Origin: Oscillospiraceae bacterium
Lineage (GTDB): Bacteria > Bacillota > Clostridia > Oscillospirales > UBA929
DNA length: 16,450 bases
Assembly: GCA_031282535.1 (NCBI GenBank)
Contig: JAITDM010000043.1
Span: 1-16,450, forward strand
Reading direction: 5' to 3'
A program made the translations under genes and the position numbers. Below the pieces are notes generated by a model. It searched no databases and had not been told where the DNA came from. It saw nothing but the letters and a program-made list of their open reading frames with translations. Below, piece by piece: positions 1 through 6,279 of this stretch (positions are counted from its first letter, which is position 1; every line of letters starts with the position of its first letter).

Positions 1-731
1 ACCTCCAGCGCCTCCGGCACCTCGGCGTTGACCTCGCGGGGCGAGAGCGGCATGGAGTTGATGTGCTGGATGGCCACCGACACGGGCGAATCGCCCTCGT
101 ACGGGAGACGCCCGGTCAGCATCTCGTACATCACAACGCCCACGGAGTAGAGGTCGGAACGGGCGTCGATGTGACTCCCGCGCGCCTGCTCGGGCGAGAT
201 ATAGTGCACGGAGCCCAGCGCCTCCTGCGTCAGCGTATTTTGCACGGACACGAGCCGGGCGATGCCAAAGTCGGCCACCTTGACGCTGCCGTCGCGCAGG
301 ATCATGATGTTGTGGGGCTTGATGTCCCGGTGGATGATCCCGCGCCCGTGGGCGTGGCTGAGCGCCTTGACGATCTGCGTGGTAAAATGGAGCGCCTCCC
401 GCCAGTTCAGCACGCCCTTGCGCTGCATATACTGCTTGAGCGTGATGCCGTCGATCAGCTCCATGACGATGTATTCCGTATCGATGGAGCGGCTGACGTC
501 GTACACCGCAACGATGTTGGGGTGCGACAGCATCGCCACGGCCTGGCTTTCCGCGTGGAACCGGCGGCGGAAATCGGCGTCTCTGGCGTAGTCCTCCCGC
601 AGGATTTTGACGGCCACAAAACGGTTGAGTCTGTGGCAGCGCGCCTTGTAAACCACGGCCATGCCGCCGCTCCCGATGACCTCCAATATTTCATACCGGT
701 TGTCCAGCATCTTACCAATGTATTTTTCCAC
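1..731 (-). CDS. prkC: PrkC-type serine/threonine protein kinase, N-terminal kinase domain (runs off the left edge)
   Basis: A Hanks-type Ser/Thr kinase, paired in this family with the PP2C phosphatase just upstream to set phosphorylation of cell-wall, translation and division proteins. The first 243 residues are visible and cover most of the kinase domain. Seen: glycine loop IGSGGMAVVY (19-28), the VAVK lysine (K42), catalytic HRDIKPHN (134-141, D136), DFG (154-156) and the activation-segment motif GSVHYISPEQ. Full-length homologues add a transmembrane helix and PASTA repeats; these would lie left of base 1 and cannot be confirmed. I chose a GTG start at 731-729 because the kinase fold begins directly after it and GAGGAGG (747-741) sits 9 bases upstream, just after the stp stop codon. 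No in-frame ATG gives a better start. The 18-base gap to stp implies co-transcription. Confidence 0.93.
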   Translation of the reverse strand, partial: MEKYIGKMLDNRYEILEVIGSGGMAVVYKARCHRLNRFVAVKILREDYARDADFRRRFHAESQAVAMLSHPNIVAVYDVSRSIDTEYIVMELIDGITLKQYMQRKGVLNWREALHFTTQIVKALSHAHGRGIIHRDIKPHNIMILRDGSVKVADFGIARLVSVQNTLTQEALGSVHYISPEQARGSHIDARSDLYSVGVVMYEMLTGRLPYEGDSPVSVAIQHINSMPLSPREVNAEVPEALE

Positions 732-740
732 TGAACTGAA

Positions 741-747
741 CCTCCTC
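741..747 (-). promoter_or_regulatory. Shine-Dalgarno sequence fixing the GTG start of prkC
   Basis: GAGGAGG on the minus strand lies 9 bases before the GTG at 731 and two bases after the stp stop codon (752-750). It decides the start: the nearby ATG at 754 is out of the kinase frame. Confidence 0.75.
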
Positions 748-749
748 AA

Positions 750-1484
750 TCATACCTGCGCAACCACGACCGTGATGTTGTCGGGGCCGCCCCGGTCGTT
801 TGCCAATTCAATCAACCGGCGGCAGCGCTGGGAGAGCTCGCCCTCCCGAAGCACTTCGGCCAGAATCTCCCGGTCCTCCACCACGTTTGTGAGCCCGTCC
901 GAACAGAGCAGCAGGTACTCGCCCGGCGCCAGGTCCAAGGTGTACAGATCGCAGTCCACGCGGGGTTCCGTGCCAAGCGCACGGGTGATCAGATTTTTGC
1001 TCGGATGGGAACGCGCCTGCTCGAAGGTGAGATCCCCCTTGTCGATCAGCGCCTCCACAAGCGAATGGTCGCGCGTCACGCGGCTCACGCCGTGCGCGCC
1101 GACGCGGTACGCGCGGCTGTCGCCGATGTTCACCACGGCCGCCTGACGGCCGGAGAGAATGGCGCCGACCAGCGTCGTGCCCATCCCCACATACGCCTCG
1201 CTGGACTGCGCGCGTGCGAAGACGCGCGCGTTGGCCTCCTCGACGGCCCGTGCCAGCGTTCGCTCCATCTCCTGTTTGTCCGGCGACGCGCGCAGGTCCC
1301 GGCGGACCTCCTCCACGAAGATCTCGAGCGCGAGTTCGGAGGCCACATTGCCGGCGCGCGCGCCCCCCATGCCGTCGCAAACCGCGAGAACGGCCTGCGT
1401 GGATTCATGCGACACGTGCAGGAAAAAGGCGTCCTGGTTCTGGGTGCGCACCTTGCCCTGGTCGGTGATGCCCCATGCGTTCAT
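750..1484 (-). CDS. stp: PP2C-family protein phosphatase, partner of PrkC
   Basis: Metal-dependent Ser/Thr phosphatase (PrpC/Stp) that removes phosphates placed by the adjacent PrkC kinase. About 244 residues, the usual size for the bacterial single-domain type. PP2C motifs appear in order: ITDQGKVRTQNQD near the N-terminus, VCDGMGG (metal-binding aspartate), GMGTTLV, NIGDSRAYR, RDHSLV, LLCSDGLTN (second metal aspartate) and GGPDNITVVV at the C-terminus. No membrane segment, so cytosolic. I prefer the ATG at 1484 because family members begin within a few residues of the ITDQG segment. A GTG at 1493 would add three residues, and neither start has a strong ribosome-binding site. The gene has its own promoter (1634-1606) and a leader of about 110 bases, and is followed by prkC. 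Confidence 0.93.
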   Translation of the reverse strand: MNAWGITDQGKVRTQNQDAFFLHVSHESTQAVLAVCDGMGGARAGNVASELALEIFVEEVRRDLRASPDKQEMERTLARAVEEANARVFARAQSSEAYVGMGTTLVGAILSGRQAAVVNIGDSRAYRVGAHGVSRVTRDHSLVEALIDKGDLTFEQARSHPSKNLITRALGTEPRVDCDLYTLDLAPGEYLLLCSDGLTNVVEDREILAEVLREGELSQRCRRLIELANDRGGPDNITVVVAQV

Positions 1485-1603
1485 CTGTCCCACCCACTTC
1501 TTGGCCCGTGGCGGCCGCTCCCGGCGGAGCCGCCCGCCCGAACTGTCTGCGATCTCTCTCTTGAGGGGACCGCCTCTCCCGGTGCGCCGGGCGGCGGCAT
1601 GAC

Positions 1604-2635
1604 TTATTGTACGACATTTTGTCCGGTTTGTCTACGCAATTGTCCGCAAGCGGCGTCAATCTCTTGGCCCAGCCGCCTGCGGCTGGTCACACTCGGCCCG
1701 TGCGAGGCCACGGCGGCGGCGAAACGGCGGACCTGATCCGGCCGGCTCGGCTGAAAACCGCCCCGCCCCGTCGGGTTGTACGGGATCAGGTTCACGTGGG
1801 CCGGCGCGCCCGCCAGCAGACGGCCCAGCAGGTGCGCCCGGTCCTCCGTGTCGTTCACATCCCGCAGAAGAATGTATTCGTAGGAGACGCGCCGCCCCGT
1901 GGCTTTGAAGTAGCGCCGGCAGGCATCCAGCAGCGCGGACACCCCCGGATTGCCCGGCATGAGCCGGGTGCGCGTCTCGTCGTCGGCCGCGTGCAGGGAG
2001 ACGGACAGCGTGAGCGGCAGGGCCAGCGCCGCCAGCCGGTCGATGCCGTCGATCAGCCCGCAGGTCGACAGCGACACGCGGCGCGGACTCATGTGCAGCC
2101 CGTCCGGGTGCGCCAGCAGGCGCACGAAGCGCTCGACCTCGTCCAGATTGTCCAGCGGCTCCCCGATGCCCATGAGCACCACGCCGGAGACGGGCGCGCC
2201 GACCTCGCGGGCGGCGCCCGTGACCTGCGCCAGCATCTCCCCGGCGGTCAGGTTTCTGATCAGCCCCCCCACCGTGGAGGCGCAGAAGGCGCAGCCCTGA
2301 CGGCAGCCCGCCTGCGTGGAGAGACACACCGTGTTGCCGTGCCGGTAGCGCATGAACACGCTCTCGACGCCCTGCCCGTCCGACAGCCGCCAGAGGATCT
2401 TCTCCGTGCCGTCGCGGGCCGTCTGGCGCCGCGCGGCGCGCGGCGCCGTCAGGCACCCGAGCGCCGCCAGCCGTTCCCGGAGAGGCAGCGGCAGGTCCGT
2501 CATCTCATCGAAGGCGCGCACGCCCTTTTGCAGCCACCGAAATACCTGCCCCGCGCGGTACGCCGGCGCCTCCGGCAGCAGGGCCCGCAGTTCCTCCGGC
2601 GTGCAGGCGGCGAGCTCCACCTGTCCCTCCGTCAT
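1604..2635 (-). CDS. rlmN: Dual-specificity rRNA/tRNA adenine-C2 methyltransferase RlmN (radical SAM)
   Basis: Methylates C2 of A2503 in 23S rRNA and A37 in certain tRNAs. 343 residues, typical length. The radical-SAM cluster motif is C111-x3-C115-x2-C118 (AGCRQGCAFC). The two cysteines of the methyl-transfer mechanism are recognisable: C104 in TVCLSTQAG, just before the cluster, and C330 in EIDAACGQL near the C-terminus. LMGIGEPLDN (154-163) is the SAM-binding GEP motif and SVSLHAADD (211-219) is also family-typical. The start ATG overlaps the rsmB stop (ATGA, 2635-2632), indicating translational coupling. The gene ends on the -10 box of the stp promoter. Cfr, the resistance relative methylating C8, is an alternative, but the housekeeping neighbourhood and C-terminus favour RlmN. 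Confidence 0.95.
   Translation of the reverse strand: MTEGQVELAACTPEELRALLPEAPAYRAGQVFRWLQKGVRAFDEMTDLPLPLRERLAALGCLTAPRAARRQTARDGTEKILWRLSDGQGVESVFMRYRHGNTVCLSTQAGCRQGCAFCASTVGGLIRNLTAGEMLAQVTGAAREVGAPVSGVVLMGIGEPLDNLDEVERFVRLLAHPDGLHMSPRRVSLSTCGLIDGIDRLAALALPLTLSVSLHAADDETRTRLMPGNPGVSALLDACRRYFKATGRRVSYEYILLRDVNDTEDRAHLLGRLLAGAPAHVNLIPYNPTGRGGFQPSRPDQVRRFAAAVASHGPSVTSRRRLGQEIDAACGQLRRQTGQNVVQ
1606..1634 (-). promoter_or_regulatory. Sigma-A-type promoter for stp-prkC
   Basis: On the minus strand TAGACA (1634-1629) and TACAAT (1611-1606) are separated by exactly 17 bases. Each box is one mismatch from TTGACA/TATAAT. The -10 box ends on the TAA stop codon of rlmN (1606-1604), so the promoter lies inside the end of that gene. 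It should give a leader of roughly 110 bases, with G+C-rich self-complementary stretches (for example GGCGG-CT-CCGCC), before stp. Seen in sequence; activity is inferred. Confidence 0.6.
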
Positions 2636-3972
2636 ACAGCCTCACCTCCGCCGCCCGTGCGCGCAAACAGCGCGATGAAAAATCCGTCCGTCTCCACACG
2701 GTGCGGCCACAGCGTGACGCGCCCGTCCGCGCCGCCGACGGGCGACGGCAATGTGAAGGGCTTAGGCGCAAAGGCGGGGTGGCTTTGCAGAAAGTCGTCC
2801 GCCACCGCCTCGTTTTCCTCCGTCCGCAGTGTGCAGGTGACGTACAAAAGCCGCCCGCCCGGCCGCACATAGCGCGCGAGGTTGAACAGCAGCCTGCGCT
2901 GCACGGCGGGCAGACCCGCCACATCCCCGGCGTCCCGGTCCCGGATGTCCGGCTTCTTGCGCACGACGCCCAGGCCGGAGCAGGGCAGATCGGCGATCAC
3001 CAGGTCGGCGCTCTCCGCCAGCGACGGGTCGAACACGCCCGCGTCTTTGCGGCACGGCGTCACCGCGGAAAGGCCCAGCCGCGCCGCGCCCTTTTCGAGC
3101 AGCGTCATCTTGTGCCCGTGTATGTCGCAGGCCAGCACGCGTCCGCGGTCTTGCATCGCCATGGCCGTGAGAAAACTCTTGCCGCCCGGCGCGGCGCAGC
3201 CGTCGATCACCGTCTCCCCGGGCTGCGGGCACGCCGCCGACACGGCCAGCCAGGCGGCCGGGTCGGCCACCAGAAACCACCCCGCCCGGTACGTCTCCAG
3301 CGCCTCGATGTCCCCGGTGCGGCTGAGCGCCAGGCAGCCGGGCACAAAGGGGTGGGGCGCCGCCTCCACCCCGTCCGCGGCGAGACGCTCCGCCAGTTCT
3401 TCCGCGCGGCCGCGCAGGGGGTTCGCCTGCACCCAGATGGGCGGGCTCCCGTTGTCCGCCCGCAGTAGCGCCTCGCACTCGTCCGGCCCCAGCCGGTCCA
3501 AGTACAGCGCCACCTGCCAGGCGGGCCGGCTGTAGAGCACCGAGAGGCGCTCGACGTCCGTGCCGCCGGGCTGGGGCAGCGGCCCGCGCAGCACCGCGCG
3601 CAGCACCGCGTTGACATAGCCGGCCGCCTTGGCGCCGGACAGCGCGCGCGCCATATCCACACAGGCCGAGACGCCCGCGTAGTCGGGGATTTTGTCCAAA
3701 AATACGATTTGATAAGCGCCGAGGCGCAGGATGTCCAGGATCCCGGCCTCCAGCCGGGTGAGCGGCAGGCGCGAATGGGCCGCCAGGTAGAAGTCCAGCA
3801 GTTTTTCGTTCTGCAGCACGCCGTAGCTGAGCCGCGTGCACAGCGCCGCGTCGCGGACGGAGAACCGCCCGCGTCTCAGCTCGTCCTTCAATGCCCTGTC
3901 CGGCCATCCGCCGCGGCGGCGCGCCGCCAGCACCCGCCGCGCGCCGTCGCGCGCCGGCGATACGTCCGCCAT
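2632..3972 (-). CDS. rsmB: 16S rRNA (cytosine-967-C5)-methyltransferase RsmB
   Basis: SAM-dependent m5C methyltransferase of 16S rRNA, 446 residues, normal length. The N-terminal ~130 residues form the NusB-like RNA-binding domain (R8-D-x-A-R...; AGILDILRLGAYQIVFLDKIP at 76-96). The C-terminal Rossmann domain carries CAAPGGK (259-265), DIHGHK (283-288), DLPCSGLG (328-335, with C331) and YVTCTLRTEENE (377-388, with C380). The two cysteines match the m5C mechanism. It ends in the usual DGFFIALFAR. One oddity: the segment before the methyltransferase core, normally close to 'QDxxSxL', reads VADPAAWLA (235-243). The start overlaps the stop of the upstream peptidase gene (TGATG, 3974-3970) and the stop overlaps rlmN, so three genes are translationally chained. 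Confidence 0.95.
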   Translation of the reverse strand: MADVSPARDGARRVLAARRRGGWPDRALKDELRRGRFSVRDAALCTRLSYGVLQNEKLLDFYLAAHSRLPLTRLEAGILDILRLGAYQIVFLDKIPDYAGVSACVDMARALSGAKAAGYVNAVLRAVLRGPLPQPGGTDVERLSVLYSRPAWQVALYLDRLGPDECEALLRADNGSPPIWVQANPLRGRAEELAERLAADGVEAAPHPFVPGCLALSRTGDIEALETYRAGWFLVADPAAWLAVSAACPQPGETVIDGCAAPGGKSFLTAMAMQDRGRVLACDIHGHKMTLLEKGAARLGLSAVTPCRKDAGVFDPSLAESADLVIADLPCSGLGVVRKKPDIRDRDAGDVAGLPAVQRRLLFNLARYVRPGGRLLYVTCTLRTEENEAVADDFLQSHPAFAPKPFTLPSPVGGADGRVTLWPHRVETDGFFIALFARTGGGGEAV

Positions 3973-4676
3973 CAGCGCCGCCGGCCGCGCTGCCCGCCAA
4001 AGAGCAGCAGCAGCCGCAAAAACTGCGCCAGAGAGACGGCCAGCGCCGCCACATAGGTGAGCGCCGCCGCCGACAGCACCCGGCGGGCCTGCGGGAGTTC
4101 CGTCTCATCGAGCAGGCGGCGTTCTTCGAGCGCCGCCAACGCGCGGCGGGACGCGTTGAATTCGACCGGCAGCGTGACGAGCTGGAAGACGACCGCCAGC
4201 CCGAAGAAGAGAATCCCGAGCTGGATCAGCCACCCGTAGGAGAGGAAAAGGCCCAGCAACACGAGCGGCATCGCCAGCATCGAACCCACCCGGCTGACGG
4301 GGATGATCGCCTGGCGGAGGCGGATGGGGCCGTACCCGTTCCCGTACTGCACGGCGTGCCCCGCCTCGTGCGCGGCCACGCCGACGGCAGCCACGCTGTC
4401 CGCCCCGTATACGGCCTCCGACAGGCGGATCACGCCGGCCTTCGGGTCGTAGTGGTCGGAGAGCCGTCCCGCCACCGGCTCGATGCGGATGTGGGTGAGG
4501 TCGTTGGCCTGCAAAATGGCCTGGGCGGCCTGCGCGCCGGTCAGCGCGCGCCGCGTGCGCACCTGCGCGTACTTGCGAAACGAACGCTGCACCCGTATCT
4601 GTGCGAACAGCGCCAGCAGTACCGCCGGCAGCACCAAAATCAGATAATACATGTCAAACGGAAAATAGTACGGCAT
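3972..4676 (-). CDS. Membrane-embedded neutral zinc metallopeptidase (YugP family)
   Basis: 234 residues, matching the YugP-like zinc peptidase family (Pfam Zn_peptidase_2). Seen: an N-terminal transmembrane helix (about 9-26), catalytic HEAGH (103-107) inside GVAAHEAGHAVQY, two further hydrophobic segments (about 131-168), a conserved VEFNASRRA (171-179) that probably supplies another metal ligand, and a C-terminal hydrophobic stretch (about 203-226) followed by a basic tail. The site is likely at the membrane; the substrate is unknown. The ATG at 4676 has GGGAGG five bases upstream, better than the internal Met9. It follows fmt after 56 A+T-richer bases with no convincing promoter, and its stop overlaps the rsmB start. 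Position between fmt and rsmB is, from memory, common in Clostridia. Confidence 0.88.
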   Translation of the reverse strand: MPYYFPFDMYYLILVLPAVLLALFAQIRVQRSFRKYAQVRTRRALTGAQAAQAILQANDLTHIRIEPVAGRLSDHYDPKAGVIRLSEAVYGADSVAAVGVAAHEAGHAVQYGNGYGPIRLRQAIIPVSRVGSMLAMPLVLLGLFLSYGWLIQLGILFFGLAVVFQLVTLPVEFNASRRALAALEERRLLDETELPQARRVLSAAALTYVAALAVSLAQFLRLLLLFGGQRGRRR

Positions 4677-4732
4677 GACAGCCTCCCTGCAAAATTGTAA
4701 AATATTTCCATATTATGCCGTTGTGCCCGCTT

Positions 4733-5659
4733 TCATCGGCCGCTCTCTGCTTCGGCCAGCAGAGACGGCGGCACCGCGTGGCCGCGGGCATAGTCCGCCG
4801 CGGCCATGCGCCGGCCGCCCTGGGCCTGCAGCTCGGTGATGAGCACCGTGTATCCGTCCCCGCAGAGGACTTCCAGTCCCTCCGGCCCGGCGGCGACCAC
4901 GGCGCCGGGCGCCCCCTCCGTCCGGCGGCCGGTCTCCCGGGCGGCGTAGATCTTCCAGTCCTCCGGAGCGGTGCGGGCCAGCGGCCAGGGCTGCATCCCC
5001 CGCACCAGACAGCAAACCCGGCGGGCGCCGGCCCGCCAGTCGATCCGCCCGTCCTCGCGGCGCAGCAGGGGCGCGAACGAGGCCTCGGCCTCGTTTTGCG
5101 GCGTGCGCGGCGCCGCCCCGTCCGCGAGCGCGCGCACGGTCTTCGCGAGCAGCGACGCCCCCAGGACCATCAGCCTCTCCTGCAGGGCGGCGGCCGTCTC
5201 GTCCGGCCCGATGGGGAGGGACGCGGCGTAAATGATATCCCCGCTGTCGAGCGCCGGGGCCATGTGCATCGTCGTCACACCGGTCTCGGTCTCCCCGTTT
5301 GTCACGGCCCACTGGATGGGCGCGGCCCCCCGGTACTTCGGCAGCAGCGACGCGTGTAAATTGATACAGCCCGCCGGCGGGATCGCGAGCGCCGTACGCG
5401 GCAGGATCCGCCCGTACGCGACCACCGCGATCAGATCCGGGGCCAGCGCGCGCAGCGTCTGAGCCGCCGCGCCGTCCCGGAACGTCTCGGGCTGAAAGAC
5501 CGGTATGCCGTGGGTCAGCGCCAGTTCTTTGACCGGAGGAAATGCGACGGCGTGTCCGCGCCCGCGCGGCTTGTCCGGCTGGGTAAATACGCCCGCCACC
5601 CGGTGGCCGTCCGCCAGCAGCGCCTGCAGCGACGGCACGGCAAAGGCCGGGGTGCCCAT
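4733..5659 (-). CDS. fmt: Methionyl-tRNA formyltransferase (annotated from its first ATG; true start probably the AUA at 5674)
   Basis: Transfers a formyl group from 10-formyl-tetrahydrofolate to initiator Met-tRNA. Seen: MGTPAFAVP, the INLHASLLPKYRGAAPIQWA active-site segment (with catalytic Asn and His), GVTTMHMAPALDSGDI (catalytic Asp) and a C-terminal OB-like domain ending in GGRRMAAADYARGH. The first ATG leaves the protein starting at MGTP. Homologues start about five residues earlier with the first Rossmann strand (MRIVFMGTP type). The codons directly before this ATG read I-N-L-V-F from an ATA at 5674-5672, which overlaps the def stop codon and has AGGAGG seven bases upstream. From that start the protein is 313 residues, with Asn105, His107 and Asp143 at family-typical positions. 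No ATG, GTG or TTG lies in frame between the def end and 5659. Confidence 0.94.
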   Translation of the reverse strand: MGTPAFAVPSLQALLADGHRVAGVFTQPDKPRGRGHAVAFPPVKELALTHGIPVFQPETFRDGAAAQTLRALAPDLIAVVAYGRILPRTALAIPPAGCINLHASLLPKYRGAAPIQWAVTNGETETGVTTMHMAPALDSGDIIYAASLPIGPDETAAALQERLMVLGASLLAKTVRALADGAAPRTPQNEAEASFAPLLRREDGRIDWRAGARRVCCLVRGMQPWPLARTAPEDWKIYAARETGRRTEGAPGAVVAAGPEGLEVLCGDGYTVLITELQAQGGRRMAAADYARGHAVPPSLLAEAESGR

Positions 5660-5670
5660 AAAAACGAGAT

Positions 5671-6165
5671 TTATACCGACTCCTCCTCGTCCTCGTCCGC
5701 CGGCGGCTGATCCGGGTCCAAATATTCGGTGGCCAGCTCCGTAAACAGCCGCCCGTTTAGATGGTCGACCTCATGACAAAACGCCCGCGCCAGCATCTCC
5801 TCCCCCGTCACCGTGATCGGATGTCCGTGGCGGTCCTGCGCCCGCACGGTCACGGTCATCGGACGCTTTACGATCCCGTAGAGGCCGGGGACGCTGAGGC
5901 AGCCCTCGGGCCCCTCCTGCTCCCCCTCCTCCCGGACGATCTCGGGGTTTATGAGCTCAATGGGCGCGCCCTCCTCCACTTCGATCAGCACCACACGGCG
6001 CAGCACCCCGATCTGGGGCGCCGCCAAGCCGGCCCCGCGGGCGTCGCGGAGGGTCTCCAGCATATCGTCCAGCAGCGTGTGCAGCCGTTTGTCGAACTTT
6101 GTGACGGGACGGGACGTCTTGTGCAGCGTTCCGTCTCCGCGCGTCAAAATCTGACGCAGGGCCAT
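5671..6165 (-). CDS. def: Peptide deformylase
   Basis: Removes the formyl group from the N-terminal methionine of new proteins, the reverse partner of the fmt product encoded directly downstream. 164 residues. The three PDF motifs are present: GAGLAAPQIG (44-53), EGCLS (87-91, metal ligand C89) and HEVDH (131-135, metal ligands H131/H135 and catalytic E132). It ends in an acidic tail rich in Asp and Glu (157-162). The ATG at 6165 is chosen because MALRQIL matches family N-termini and GGAGGG sits about eight bases upstream. A longer frame back to 6246 would be encoded by an intergenic repeat. The stop overlaps the probable AUA start of fmt. Confidence 0.95.
   Translation of the reverse strand: MALRQILTRGDGTLHKTSRPVTKFDKRLHTLLDDMLETLRDARGAGLAAPQIGVLRRVVLIEVEEGAPIELINPEIVREEGEQEGPEGCLSVPGLYGIVKRPMTVTVRAQDRHGHPITVTGEEMLARAFCHEVDHLNGRLFTELATEYLDPDQPPADEDEEESV
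5672..5687 (-). promoter_or_regulatory. Shine-Dalgarno plus probable non-canonical AUA start of fmt, overlapping the def stop
   Basis: AGGAGG (5687-5682) is followed after seven bases by ATA (5674-5672); the TA of ATA and the next base form the TAA stop of def (5673-5671). The same SD is 22 bases from the first ATG (5659), too far for normal initiation. A G in place of A at minus-strand position 5672 would give the classical ATGA stop/start overlap and the N-terminus MNLVFMGTP. The layout is visible; use of AUA is inference, and a base-calling error is the alternative. Confidence 0.6.
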
Positions 6166-6180
6166 GATGGCATCCCTCCC

Positions 6181-6248
6181 TAACGTGGGTCGCCCCTGCA
6201 ACCCAAACCCAAATGCTTGTTTTGTGTCGCCGCTTTGCGGCGACAAGG
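6181..6248 (-). repeat. Intergenic repeat element, copy 1 (priA-def gap)
   Basis: Read on the plus strand it begins TAACGT, continues through CTTGTTTT and ends CAAGG, with a perfect hairpin TGTCGCCGC-TTT-GCGGCGACA at 6225-6245. The same layout recurs at 10935-10869 on the opposite strand (67 against 68 bases, same order of blocks). Its left end abuts the def Shine-Dalgarno sequence. On the minus strand it carries GTTGCAGGGGCGACC followed by CACGTTA, a truncated form of the palindrome that is complete in copy 2. The hairpin has no T-run on either side, so it is not an ordinary terminator. Confidence 0.65.
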
Positions 6249-6279
6249 TACTGCCGTGCGGTCTGCCTTTTGACGAATC

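Noticed and set aside
1607..2872. 421-codon open frame on the plus strand opposite rlmN and rsmB
   Set aside because: Shadow frame of two well-conserved genes; no ribosome-binding site or domain.
4677..4732. Promoter for the zinc peptidase in the fmt gap
   Set aside because: The A+T-rich segment contains TACAAT and CATAAT, but neither has a credible -35 at 16-18 bases.
6225..6245. Perfect 9-bp hairpin considered as a Rho-independent terminator for priA
   Set aside because: No run of T follows on either strand, and the hairpin recurs in the second repeat copy in a yicC leader. It is better explained as part of the element.
6166..6246. Longer N-terminus for def starting at 6246
   Set aside because: The extension is encoded by repeat copy 1. 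The family start MALRQIL at 6165 has its own ribosome-binding site.
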